Below, in pieces: positions 55,193 to 63,093 of a stretch of DNA of 64,000 nucleotides (position 1 is the first letter of the stretch; each line of letters opens with the position of its first letter). A program made the position numbers and the translations under genes. Source of the stretch: JAHBVL01 sp963712055 (lineage in GTDB: Bacteria > Chloroflexota > Chloroflexia > Thermomicrobiales > UBA6265); NCBI GenBank assembly GCA_963712055.1, contig CAVQGN010000009.1, positions 82,865 to 146,864 of the forward strand, given 5' to 3'. The notes beneath the pieces are model-generated. The model was given only the letters and a program-made list of their open reading frames with translations, was not told the origin of the DNA and ran no database searches.

Positions 55193-55609
55193 ATGATTGG
55201 CAAACTGGCTCCCGAGGAAATCGAAGAAGTTCTATCGCGCAATCGCATCGCCAGACTCGCAATGAGTTTGGGCGATCGTCCCTATGTGGTTCCGATCAAT
55301 TACGGCTATGACGGCCAGGGGCTGTACGGTTTCTGCGCGTTTGGGCGCAAGATCGAAACTATGCGGCAACAACCATACGTGGCTGTGCTGGTCGATGAAA
55401 TCACCGGGCCGCATCGATGGCGATCGGTGATGGTGGAAGGGGTCTACGAGGAATTGGTCGATCCGGAAGACCATCAACGCGCTCTTGGCGCCTGGAATCG
55501 TGGTTCCGAGAGTGGCCTCATGCGGACGATACCGACCAATGGAAGTCTGGTGGTGTTTCGGATACGACCAGAGCACCGCTCGGGGCGTTTTGAACAGAGC
55601 GAATCCTAG
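55193..55609 (+). CDS. PNPOx-like flavin/F420-binding protein (NimA-type)
   Basis: A 138-residue split-barrel protein of the pyridoxamine 5'-phosphate oxidase-like group. The motif LSRNRIARLAMSLGDRPYVVPINYGY at the start is typical of NimA-like reductases, and KIETMRQQPYVAVLVDEI follows. Such proteins bind FMN, F420 or heme and reduce small molecules. The ligand and substrate are not known. ATG 55193 has GGAGATG upstream. A bidirectional terminator follows its stop. Confidence 0.8.
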   Translation: MIGKLAPEEIEEVLSRNRIARLAMSLGDRPYVVPINYGYDGQGLYGFCAFGRKIETMRQQPYVAVLVDEITGPHRWRSVMVEGVYEELVDPEDHQRALGAWNRGSESGLMRTIPTNGSLVVFRIRPEHRSGRFEQSES

Positions 55610-55638
55610 ACGGGAACGCGAGGCAACGGAGTCGGGCT

Positions 55639-55675
55639 GACTGGGGCGCATAGGCTGCGCCCCAGTCGTTTTTCT
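55639..55675. terminator. bidirectional intrinsic terminator
   Basis: A 12-base perfect stem (GACTGGGGCGCA, loop TAGGC, TGCGCCCCAGTC) followed by GTTTTTCT on the plus strand. It lies between the convergent PNPOx-like gene and the cupredoxin gene and could serve both. Confidence 0.85.
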
Positions 55676-56501
55676 ACTCGGACACGATGACCGTTCCCAC
55701 CATATTCGGGTGGAACTCGCAGAAGTACTCGAACGTGCCAGCGGTTTCGAACGTGAACGAAAACGATTCGCCACTGGCGATCGTGCTTGACTGGAAACCA
55801 CTTCCGGACGGTTTCTGGGTGGCCGTGTGCGGAACGCCATCCTCGTTCGTCCAGGTGATCGTCTGACCAACCGTGACCTCGGCTGGTTCCGGACTGTACA
55901 GGAAGTCCTTGATCGAAACCGAGAGACCGTCTGCGGTTGAAACGGTGGAATCATCGGCTGCTGTTTCTCCGCCAGCAGCATCGCCAGAGGAATGGATCAG
56001 AGATACGGTGACGGTCGTATTGCCGTTGCCGTCGTCGGTCAGCATTGCCACACCGGTGTATCCGGAATCATTCAGCGCGCCGAGACCAACCGGCAATTGA
56101 TTGCCGTTCAGCAACGTGCCACCGATGTCACCACAAGCGATGTAGTTGCCGATGTTGGCTTCGCTTTCATGGATGTTGATCGCGTGACCGCCAGCGATGA
56201 TGTCGGCAAGTGGCAGCGCAACAGTGGTCACACTGACTTCGACCGGGATCGCAGATTCTGGACCAACTGCTTCACCCGCTGATACTGTGCCATCGACGAG
56301 ATACTCGCTACTCACGTTCGACAATGGCGCCACCACATCGCCGAGTTCCGCGCAAGTGCCGGCGTGAATATGCGCGGGATGCGGTTCGCCGTCCCCATGG
56401 GCGAGTGCGTGTGGACTGCTACCGATAGCCAATGCACCAACGAGGAGCATGACCAACGGCAGGATGAATCCCGCCTTTGTCGAGAAGAACCGGTGCTGCA
56501 T
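55674..56501 (-). CDS. secreted two-domain cupredoxin protein, paralogue
   Basis: A 275-residue exported protein with the same plan as the one at 12996. A signal peptide, then PHPAHIHAGTC, INIHES and IACGDIGG in the first domain, an acidic linker, and a plastocyanin-like C-terminal domain. The blue-copper ligands are visible: His in VPHTATQ, then Cys, His, Met in YFCEFHPNM. The last 60 residues are close to identical in the two paralogues. It should be a secreted blue-copper electron carrier. It stands alone, ending at the bidirectional terminator. The physiological partner is unknown. Confidence 0.85.
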   Translation of the reverse strand: MQHRFFSTKAGFILPLVMLLVGALAIGSSPHALAHGDGEPHPAHIHAGTCAELGDVVAPLSNVSSEYLVDGTVSAGEAVGPESAIPVEVSVTTVALPLADIIAGGHAINIHESEANIGNYIACGDIGGTLLNGNQLPVGLGALNDSGYTGVAMLTDDGNGNTTVTVSLIHSSGDAAGGETAADDSTVSTADGLSVSIKDFLYSPEPAEVTVGQTITWTNEDGVPHTATQKPSGSGFQSSTIASGESFSFTFETAGTFEYFCEFHPNMVGTVIVSE

Positions 56502-56669
56502 AACGATGACCTCCCCTGAACGATCACGTCCGGTGTGTTCCGGTACGTGGCGATATCGATGTGCCAGAACTCGTTTTGTTCGCCGGTTGTCGAATGTGGC
56601 ACAACTGTCACAATAGCAAACATCGACACGATGCGGTGGTAATCGCGATTACTTCGAGGAGCAAGGTTC

Positions 56670-57942
56670 ATGGCCAAGAGCAAGAAAAAGCCAGTCAACA
56701 CGGGCGAAATCAGCCATCCGACACCGGTTGTTCCCTGGCGTATCCAGCCAATCGAGTATCTCCAGCGGATCGAGCGAGTGCGGAGAATTCTCGAGCAGCG
56801 CAAACTCGACGGCCTCGTCCTTTTTCATCCAATCCGGATGGCCTACACCACCGGTTTCTATCACCTGACGACCGAACGGCCGATGGCGATCGTCATCAGC
56901 CGCAATGGTGGCGTCGGTGCGCTGGTCCCCCACCTCGAGGAAGAACATATCGGCAAAGCGACCGGCGTCACGAACGTCGAGATCTACCCCGAATACCAGA
57001 CCGGTGGCGGCCAACATCCGATGCTCCACCTGGTCGAACTACTGAAGACACTCGGTCTCAATGGGCGCGGGGTTCGTCTGGGTGCCGATAGCAACGGGTA
57101 TCTGGATGTGATGGGCTACAACGGACCGCTGCTGTCGGAAGTGGTGGCTGGCTGGGTCGAGGTCAGCAATGAACGGGACCTCGATCGATCGGATGCGAGC
57201 GATCAAGTCACCGGATGAAATTCGGTTAATGATCGAAAGTTGTGTCTGGGGCAATCTCGCTCATCGACTGATGCACGACGCAGTCGAAGTCGGTCGCTCG
57301 GCGCTCGACATCTCGTTTGACGCGTGTGCGGCTGCATCGAAAGCGATGGTGGCTGCGCTTGGTCCGGGCTACCAGGCGTTGACGAATGGCTGGAGTTCGA
57401 TGCCGGCCAATGTCTCATTTGTGGCCGGCTCCAACACTTCGATGCCGCATGGACTCGATACCGCAACCACCCTCCGCGAAGGGGACGTACTCGTGACGGT
57501 TTCATCGTCAGACGTCGGGGGTTATCACTCGGAACTCGAGCGGACCATGATCCTGGGCGAACCGACCAAGGAGTTCACCAAATACTTCGGTATCATGATG
57601 ACGTTGCAGCAAACCGCGTTCGACGCCATCCGCCCGGGCCGGACCTTTGCCGAAATCGAAACCGAAGTCAGCAAAGCCCACAAGGATCTCGGGGTGGAAG
57701 CGATGCAGCGCCACCATTCTGGTCACGGTCTCGGTCTCGAAGCGCACGAATGGCCCTTTATCGACAAAGGGAGTGACGACGTAATCGAGGAAAACATGAT
57801 TCTCTCGGTCGAGCCAGGCATTTATGTGCCCGGTCTGGCGGGATTTCGACATTCCGATACCGTCGTCGTGCGGAAGGACGGTGTCGAGCGCTTGACCTTC
57901 TACCCACGGGAGCTGAGCGATATGACTATTCCGGTCAGGTAG
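56670..57942 (+). pseudogene. M24/creatinase-like protein, frameshifted, metal ligands altered
   Basis: The N-terminal creatinase-like domain (LEQRKLDGLVLFHPIRMAYTTGF) and the C-terminal pita-bread domain (HHSGHGLGLEAHEWP, ILSVEPGIY) are in different frames that overlap near 57180 (NERDL then IDRMRAIKSPDEI). An extra base there is the simplest explanation, so the intact gene would encode about 420 residues. In the metal site, the two Asp of M24 peptidases read as V/S and Glu (VSSSDVGGYHSELERT) and the last Glu as Ser (GFRHSDT). So even if expressed it is more like metal-free creatinase than an aminopeptidase. It stands alone. Confidence 0.75.
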
Positions 57943-57971
57943 GGAGCAATTGCTCCCGCGTGGTTGAGATA

Positions 57972-58000
57972 TTGACGAACATCGATGTCATGAGTAGAAT
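57972..58000 (+). promoter_or_regulatory. promoter with embedded palindrome, leaderless arsR
   Basis: TTGACG (57972-57977), 17 bases, TAGAAT (57995-58000), and the ATG at 58007, six bases on, so the message is probably leaderless. The spacer contains the perfect palindrome ACATCGATGT (57979-57988). An ArsR-type repressor bound there would block transcription. Confidence 0.7.
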
Positions 58001-58006
58001 TGAGAC

Positions 58007-58366
58007 ATGGCTACACGGACGAGACCCGACCCCTGTTGTTCAATCGCGAGTGCTCCAGTTGCGATTTCTCCGTCGCGACGGGATGCTTGGCTGGGCTGGT
58101 TCCGGGCGTTGAGCGAACCGACCAGGCTCGACATACTCCTCCTCCTTGCCGGACAGGAAGGGCCGCTCTGCGCCTGCGATGTTGGTGATCGTTTCGATCT
58201 GACCCAGCCGACAATTTCCCATCATATGAAAGTCCTGGTTGGCGCAGGTCTGGTCGATGCCACGAAGTCGGGTGTCTGGGCCTATTACGAGTTGACCAGT
58301 GAGGGCCGTGAGCTCTTCGAGTCATTGCTGCAGCCGGCGAAGGAGGCGGTGGGCGTTCGCGAGTAG
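58007..58366 (+). CDS. arsR: ArsR-family metalloregulator
   Basis: A 119-residue ArsR-type repressor. The winged helix shows LSEPTRLDILLLL, QPTISHHMKVLVGAGLV (recognition helix) and VWAYYELT (wing). LCACDV after the first helix is the cysteine pair of the arsenic-binding box, and RPDPCC at the N-terminus offers further cysteines. It is followed by an arsenite methyltransferase gene, so arsenite is the likely inducer. It should bind the palindrome in its own promoter. The ATG lies close to the -10 box, so it is probably translated from a leaderless message. Confidence 0.88.
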   Translation: MATRTRPDPCCSIASAPVAISPSRRDAWLGWFRALSEPTRLDILLLLAGQEGPLCACDVGDRFDLTQPTISHHMKVLVGAGLVDATKSGVWAYYELTSEGRELFESLLQPAKEAVGVRE

Positions 58367-58414
58367 TTTTTTTGGGCCGAGAGATAGATTTGTATCGATA
58401 TGAAAGGAACGAGG

Positions 58415-59288
58415 ATGGCAACGGATGTGAAGTTGAATCGGGATGGCGTTGAGGACATCGTGCGTGAAAAATACGGGCAGCGCGCGGCGGAGGTGATGCG
58501 GGGCGAGAAAACGCCGTGGGCCGGCGCCAGCAGTTGCTGTGGATGAAACAGCGACCGTCGACCCAATCACCGGTGATCTCTACGATCTGGCCGAGCAGGG
58601 CGAAGTCCCAGCGGCGGCAATGCTGGCTTCGCTGGGCTGCGGCAACCCGACCGCGCTGGCGAAACTCGAACCGGGGCAGGTCGTCCTCGATCTCGGTGCT
58701 GGCGGTGGGATCGATGTGCTTCTGTCGGCTCGCCGGGTGGGACCAACCGGGTTTGCCTACGGCTTGGACATGACCGATGAGATGCTCGAGCTGGCCGAGA
58801 AGAACAAGGCAGAGTCTGGCCTGGAGAACGTCAAGTTTCTCAAGGGCCATATCGAAGCAATGCCCCTTGAGGATGCTTCAGTCGACGTCGTCATTTCGAA
58901 CTGCGTGATCAATCTTTCCGGGGACAAACCGCAGGTTCTGCGCGAAGCCTTCCGGGTGCTGCGACCGGGCGGAACCTTCGCCGTCTCGGATGTCGTGACC
59001 CAGGGACAGTTGCCAGACGATCTCCGTGGCGACATGGAAGCATGGGTCGGTTGTGTCGCCGGCGCTCTCGATGCGCAGGAGTATCAGCAGTATCTGACTG
59101 ATGCCGGTTTCGAAGACGTCTCGGTGCAGGAAACCCGTGTCTATGATCCGGTTGATCTGGCCGAATCGATGCGCGGCGGTTGCTGTGGCGACGCCAACAC
59201 CGAATGGGACATGGATGGCTACCAGCGTTATTACGCGTCCGGTGGCAAAATCTTCAGCGCCTTCGTGCGGGCCACCAAACCGGCCTGA
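58415..59288 (+). pseudogene. arsM: arsenite methyltransferase, frameshifted at the N-terminal Cys pair
   Basis: The first 42 codons encode the start of ArsM (VREKYGQRAAEV, then SSCCG) and run into a stop. One base off, the rest reads on perfectly from DETATVDPITGDLYDL through DLGAGGGIDVLLSARR (SAM-binding), SNCVINLS, WVGCVAGAL and GGCCGDA, with the arsenic-binding cysteines. ArsM methylates arsenite using SAM. A single base appears to be missing near 58541. A GTG at 58539 could start the second part alone, but no ribosome-binding site precedes it. It follows arsR by about 50 bases and ends before a strong terminator. Confidence 0.82.
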
Positions 59289-59318
59289 TCCGGCGACAAA
59301 CACTCCGAAGAAACGAAT

Positions 59319-59351
59319 CAAACTGTGGCAGAGTTGCCACAGTTTGTTTTT
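59319..59351 (+). terminator. intrinsic terminator after arsM
   Basis: A 12-base perfect stem (CAAACTGTGGCA, loop GAGT, TGCCACAGTTTG) followed by TTTTTGC, 30 bases after the arsM stop. Confidence 0.88.
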
Positions 59352-59528
59352 GCTTCGCGATCTCGTTGCCACGCTGAAAGTGGCATGCTTGGCACAAGCG
59401 AAACGGAGGCCGCTGCAAAATACGTTCTTTTAAGCGATTGGAATCAGCACCACGATCCCGGAAGGGGCAGTGGTTTTGCTATTGGCGAGTCGATTCATGA
59501 TTGGTCAATGGCGCCAGGGGGTCTTGAG

Positions 59529-59969
59529 ATGGCACTCGAGGTTCAGGTTCGCAAACGCGGAATCGAGTTGAGTGATCTCGAACAAAAACGGATCGACCGG
59601 CAAATCGAAGGGCTAGCTAAGCGGGTGGAAAAGTTCCCGGATCCACGCCTCGAGCTCGCGATCGAGGAACACAAATCGCCACCACGAGTGACCGCTGATC
59701 TCCGGATCGCGCTCGGTACGACTGGTGGTCATCTGGTCAGTCACGAAGAAGCCAGCACCGCCGACGCGGCCGTCAAAGCCGCTTCGGAGGACATTAAACG
59801 CCAGCTTGAAAAGCGTCTTGCCAGCATGCGCGGCGAAGACAGCTATGGCGTTCCCAGTCGCCGTTTGCCGGACGAACTGCGCCCAAACCCGCCCAGCGGA
59901 AACTCCGCAGATGTTGTCGAAGACGAGGATCTGGAAGAGGAGTTGGACGAGGATTCCGACGCGATTTAG
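59529..59969 (+). CDS. ribosome hibernation factor-like (HPF/RaiA) protein
   Basis: A 146-residue protein. The core (residues about 3-100) has the beta-alpha-beta layout of HPF/RaiA/YfiA proteins: VQVRKRGIELSDLEQKRID, a central PRLELAIEEH strand, and EASTADAAVKAASEDIKRQLEK helix. The C-terminal 45 residues are acidic (EDEDLEEELDEDSD). It may bind idle ribosomes, but the family match is moderate and the basic residues of classical HPF are fewer. ATG 59529 is preceded by AGGGGG. The gene stands alone, divergent from nothing and convergent with the small XRE gene. Confidence 0.65.
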   Translation: MALEVQVRKRGIELSDLEQKRIDRQIEGLAKRVEKFPDPRLELAIEEHKSPPRVTADLRIALGTTGGHLVSHEEASTADAAVKAASEDIKRQLEKRLASMRGEDSYGVPSRRLPDELRPNPPSGNSADVVEDEDLEEELDEDSDAI

Positions 59970-59995
59970 CCGGTTTCAACTCGCAACGAATGGTG

Positions 59996-60250
59996 CTACG
60001 GACCGACTCGCGGTCCCAGCAGCGGGTCCACACTGGACCCGCTGCCGCCACTTCCGAAAAGACCCGAGAACTCCTGGATCGATTTCACGTCGACACCAAG
60101 GGCACGCGCCAGCTTGAGCGAGGTCGAGAAACTCGCGCGTTCGGTTCCAGCTTCGATGCCTTCAATGGTCGAAGCCTTGACCATTGCTTTATCGGCAAGC
60201 TCCTGGACCGTCATGTCTTGCGCTTCGCGAACTGATTTCAGGGTTGACAT
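59996..60250 (-). CDS. small XRE-family DNA-binding protein
   Basis: An 84-residue helix-turn-helix protein. LKSVREAQDMTVQELADKAMVKASTIEGIEAG contains the five-helix XRE motif, followed by a Gly/Ser-rich C-terminal tail. It should bind DNA as a dimer. ATG 60250 has AGGAGAAC upstream. It is divergent from the LigB-type dioxygenase gene with about 130 bases between starts, so that gene or itself may be the target. The regulated function is not known. Confidence 0.8.
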   Translation of the reverse strand: MSTLKSVREAQDMTVQELADKAMVKASTIEGIEAGTERASFSTSLKLARALGVDVKSIQEFSGLFGSGGSGSSVDPLLGPRVGP

Positions 60251-60378
60251 CGGGTTTGTTCTCCTGCGGCGCCGCTCTCATGGATCGAGAATTGGGAGAG
60301 CGAGCATAATGCGAACAGTTGGTCGTGCCTTGGTTTATCGTAGGCGAACGTGTTCGTCTGGTCTAGAGGAGCAACATC

Positions 60379-61251
60379 ATGCCAATGGTCTTCGGAGCAA
60401 TTGCACCGCACGGTTTTCCGATTATTCCCGATCTCAGCGACGACGCCGAAGGCGCGATGGCGACACGAGAAGCGATGTTCGAGTTTGGGCGACGCCTTGC
60501 CGCCGCGAAACCTGATGTGGTGGTGATTGCCACACCCCATGGTGTGCGGGTCGATGGCGCTGTCACATTGGCAAACGTCTCTCGCGGTGCTGGCACCCTT
60601 TTCTGGGATGGCAAACAGCTCGAGCAGAACATCCCTGTCGACGGACCGCTGACCGATGCTATTGCGGCTGCCGCGGCGGAGCATGGTGTCCCGGTGGCTC
60701 TCACTGGATTCGCCGGGAACCGGCGGGATCAGAGTGTGATTCCACTCGACTGGGGCGTCATCACGCCGGCCTGGTTCGGCGGTCACGATCGCAACATGGT
60801 CGGCCACGGTCATCCGCTTGCTGCCAATCCGGCCGAAGACATTGGCCCACCAGTTGTGATCGTCAATCCGTCCAGGAGCATGCCGCGGCAGAAGTTGATC
60901 GACTTTGGTGAAGCGGTTGTCGCCGCCGCAGACAAGGATGGTCGCCGGGTGGCGTTTGTGGCGTCGTGCGACTGGGGGCACTGCCATAAGGAGAGCGGAC
61001 CCTATGGTTACCACGAAGCGAGCGCCCGCGTTGATCAGATGGTGGTCGAAGCGATCAAGGAAGAACGGCTTGGTGATCTGGTCGATCTGAGCGAAAAAGA
61101 CGCCAGTGAGGCCGCGATTGATGGACTGTGGCAAACGCTCATGCTCGAGGGTGTACTCAGACGATCACCGATGGCGGTCGATTTCCTCACCTACGAGGCG
61201 CCGTCGTACTATGGGATGATTGTCGCGCTATACGAACCTGCGTCGGTCTGA
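60379..61251 (+). CDS. class III extradiol dioxygenase (LigB-type)
   Basis: A 290-residue protein of the LigB/MEMO1 superfamily. It shows FGAIAPHGFPIIP at the start with a His ligand, VVVIATPHGVRVDG with a second, and VAFVASCDWGHCHKESGPYGYHE, the catalytic His-rich segment. It would cleave an aromatic ring next to a hydroxyl using Fe(II), or act as a related non-oxidative protein. Length and motifs match the aromatic-ring-opening dioxygenase group. ATG 60379 has GAGGAGC upstream. It overlaps the convergent universal stress gene by 43 bases. Substrate unknown. Confidence 0.85.
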   Translation: MPMVFGAIAPHGFPIIPDLSDDAEGAMATREAMFEFGRRLAAAKPDVVVIATPHGVRVDGAVTLANVSRGAGTLFWDGKQLEQNIPVDGPLTDAIAAAAAEHGVPVALTGFAGNRRDQSVIPLDWGVITPAWFGGHDRNMVGHGHPLAANPAEDIGPPVVIVNPSRSMPRQKLIDFGEAVVAAADKDGRRVAFVASCDWGHCHKESGPYGYHEASARVDQMVVEAIKEERLGDLVDLSEKDASEAAIDGLWQTLMLEGVLRRSPMAVDFLTYEAPSYYGMIVALYEPASV

Positions 61252-62171
61252 TCGTCGGCTAGCGAATCAAGACATTCACGGTTAAGGACGACTACCGGCG
61301 CTTGACCGCTGCTAATCAGTTTCATCGCATTGCTGCCCATCGCCCAGCGATGGAGAAACGTGCGACTCTGACTCGTTACGACCAGCACGTCGCCCGGTTC
61401 AACCGTTCCAGTTATGGCAGGCGCCACCCGTCCAGTCAGTACATCGCCGTCAGCCGACACGCCTCGATGACGTAAGGCACCAACCACTTCGGAGACGAAG
61501 TCGGTCGCCTGCTTGAAACTCAGAGAGACCAGACTGCTGTCGATCGCATCCACTTGGTCATCAGCCAGCCTGGTAACGGGCGAGACAACAGAAACGACAT
61601 AGACTTCGGCTCCTGCCTGATTGGCAATCGCCTCGGCGATCGGGAGAGCCCGATGCGATTGCTCGGAGCCATCCATTGGCAGGATTACGCGGCGAATGGT
61701 CTGCTTCGGCGAGAGATCACCATCCGGACCGATGATCATCACCGGGAGTGGCGCTGTCCTCACGATCTGATCGGCAACGGACCCACTGACAAACCGGCCC
61801 ACGGCTCCCTGCCCATGGGACGACATGATGATGATGTCCGCATCCTCTTCTCGGGCAATGCGCAGGATTTCGTCAGCCGGATCTCCTTGAGCGGTGACCA
61901 GGCTGACATCTTCGCGATCAGGGCACCATTTCTCCTCGATCGTTTCGAGATTCCTCCGGGCTGTTTCAGCATAGGCTTGCTGGATATCGTCACTCGAGCC
62001 CACCGTTTTCCCACGGAAGTCGGTGACGGCGTGCGCGGTCGGCGTCACCTGGAGCAGGATCAATCGGGTCGATGGTACGGCCAGCGCGAGCGCCCATGGC
62101 ATGGCTCGCTCGCCGTAGCCTGAGCCGTCAAGCGGTACGACGATAGTTTGAAACGATGCTGATTCACTCAT
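61209..62171 (-). CDS. tandem universal stress protein (UspA family)
   Basis: A 320-residue protein with two UspA domains. The first has IVVPLDGSGYGERAMPWALALA and the ATP-binding G-x2-G-x9-G-S motif in SSHGQGAVGRFVSGSVADQI. The second starts with VILPMDGSEQSHRALPIAEA and has TSQSRTFLHRWAMGSNAMKL, a less perfect nucleotide motif. It may bind ATP in the first domain and respond to stress such as nutrient or redox change. Its end overlaps the dioxygenase gene by 43 bases on the other strand. It lies about 30 bases after the glycine-repeat gene on the same strand, so both may be co-transcribed. Confidence 0.92.
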   Translation of the reverse strand: MSESASFQTIVVPLDGSGYGERAMPWALALAVPSTRLILLQVTPTAHAVTDFRGKTVGSSDDIQQAYAETARRNLETIEEKWCPDREDVSLVTAQGDPADEILRIAREEDADIIIMSSHGQGAVGRFVSGSVADQIVRTAPLPVMIIGPDGDLSPKQTIRRVILPMDGSEQSHRALPIAEAIANQAGAEVYVVSVVSPVTRLADDQVDAIDSSLVSLSFKQATDFVSEVVGALRHRGVSADGDVLTGRVAPAITGTVEPGDVLVVTSQSRTFLHRWAMGSNAMKLISSGQAPVVVLNRECLDSLADDQTDAGSYSATIIP

Positions 62172-62202
62172 CTACGGATCCCGTTTCCTGGCTGGTGGTT
62201 GC

Positions 62203-62907
62203 CTATTTGTCGAGCAGTTCCTTCATCGCAAAGGCGGCCGCACCGGCGATCAGGGCTTTGCCAACCGGGCTGTCCATGAGGCCGCCGAGCATGTCGCCGA
62301 TCCCTCCATCGTTTTCGGCTTGACGATCAGCGGGAACCGCGCCGGGTTTCTGCTGCGGAGCACCGAGCACGTCATCCAGCGAACCGGCTGAGGCTGTGCC
62401 GCCACCGAGCAGACCGCCGAGCAAACCACCGAGATCAGTACCACCTTGACCAGATGATTGACCGCCGCCAAGCAGACCGCCAAGCAAACCGCCGAGGTCA
62501 GTGCCGCCCTGTCCGGATGATTGACCGCCACCAACTAGACCGCCGAGGAGGCCGCCGAGCACGTCATCGACGCTTTGCTGCTCTGCTGATCCACCAGCAG
62601 GCGCGTTTTCGCCGGTGCGGGTGATATCGACCATGCCCTCGCCAGCTTCGCGCTGCCGCATCATTTGTGCCAGAGCGGATCGATCACTTTCCTTGCCGTT
62701 CGCTTCGATATTCTTGGCGGAGGCTGACAGCGCTTGCTGTAATTGCTCTTGAGAGAGCCGGGGGAGAACCGCCGCGGCCATTTGTCGGGCTTCGTCGTCG
62801 GTGTACCCCTCTGTCGGGTCGCCAGTCGTGTAGCGGTCGACGAAGTCTTTTGCCTTCGCTTTCTGGTCGTCGCTCTCATTTGAAAACGCTTGGCTCAGTT
62901 TTTCCAT
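62203..62907 (-). CDS. YidB-like protein with Gly-rich tandem repeats
   Basis: A 234-residue protein. The N-terminal half is helical with KAKDFVDRYTTGDPTEGYTDDEARQMAAAVLP and QALSASAKNIEANGK, not known to me by name. The middle has about two and a half tandem copies of a 21-residue unit built on GGLLGGLLGGGQSSGQGG and TDL. The C-terminus (DSPVGKALIAGAAAFAMKELLDK) is a hydrophobic helix. The overall pattern resembles the YidB/DUF937 group of Gly-rich proteins. Function is unknown. ATG 62907 has AAAGGAACC upstream. The repeats at DNA level lie near 62398-62560. Confidence 0.6.
   Translation of the reverse strand: MEKLSQAFSNESDDQKAKAKDFVDRYTTGDPTEGYTDDEARQMAAAVLPRLSQEQLQQALSASAKNIEANGKESDRSALAQMMRQREAGEGMVDITRTGENAPAGGSAEQQSVDDVLGGLLGGLVGGGQSSGQGGTDLGGLLGGLLGGGQSSGQGGTDLGGLLGGLLGGGTASAGSLDDVLGAPQQKPGAVPADRQAENDGGIGDMLGGLMDSPVGKALIAGAAAFAMKELLDK
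62398..62560 (-). repeat. 63-bp coding tandem repeat
   Basis: About two and a half copies of a 63-base unit that keeps the reading frame of the Gly-rich protein. Copies differ at many third positions but keep the amino acids, so the repeat is old and selected rather than a new slippage event. Confidence 0.7.
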
Positions 62908-63093
62908 TTTGGTTCCTTTCTGGACGTCGCTCTCTCTGATGTTGCAGCGGGTCAGCCGAGGTGCTTGCAGCGAAACACGTAGTCCGGATGATAATACGGT
63001 TGGGCGGTATCTGGACTTGTTCACATTCGTCGCAACGGCTTGCCGACGGAGCGAATTCGGAGCAGCTTTGGTTCCGGGAAGGGTGATTGATCC

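Noticed and set aside
60238..61134. 298-codon open frame antisense to the dioxygenase
   Set aside because: Shadow of the plus-strand gene, with no recognisable domain and a His/Arg-rich composition typical of antisense frames.
62398..62560. CRISPR-like repeat array
   Set aside because: The repeats are in frame, code for glycine-rich units without unique spacers, and have no cas genes nearby.
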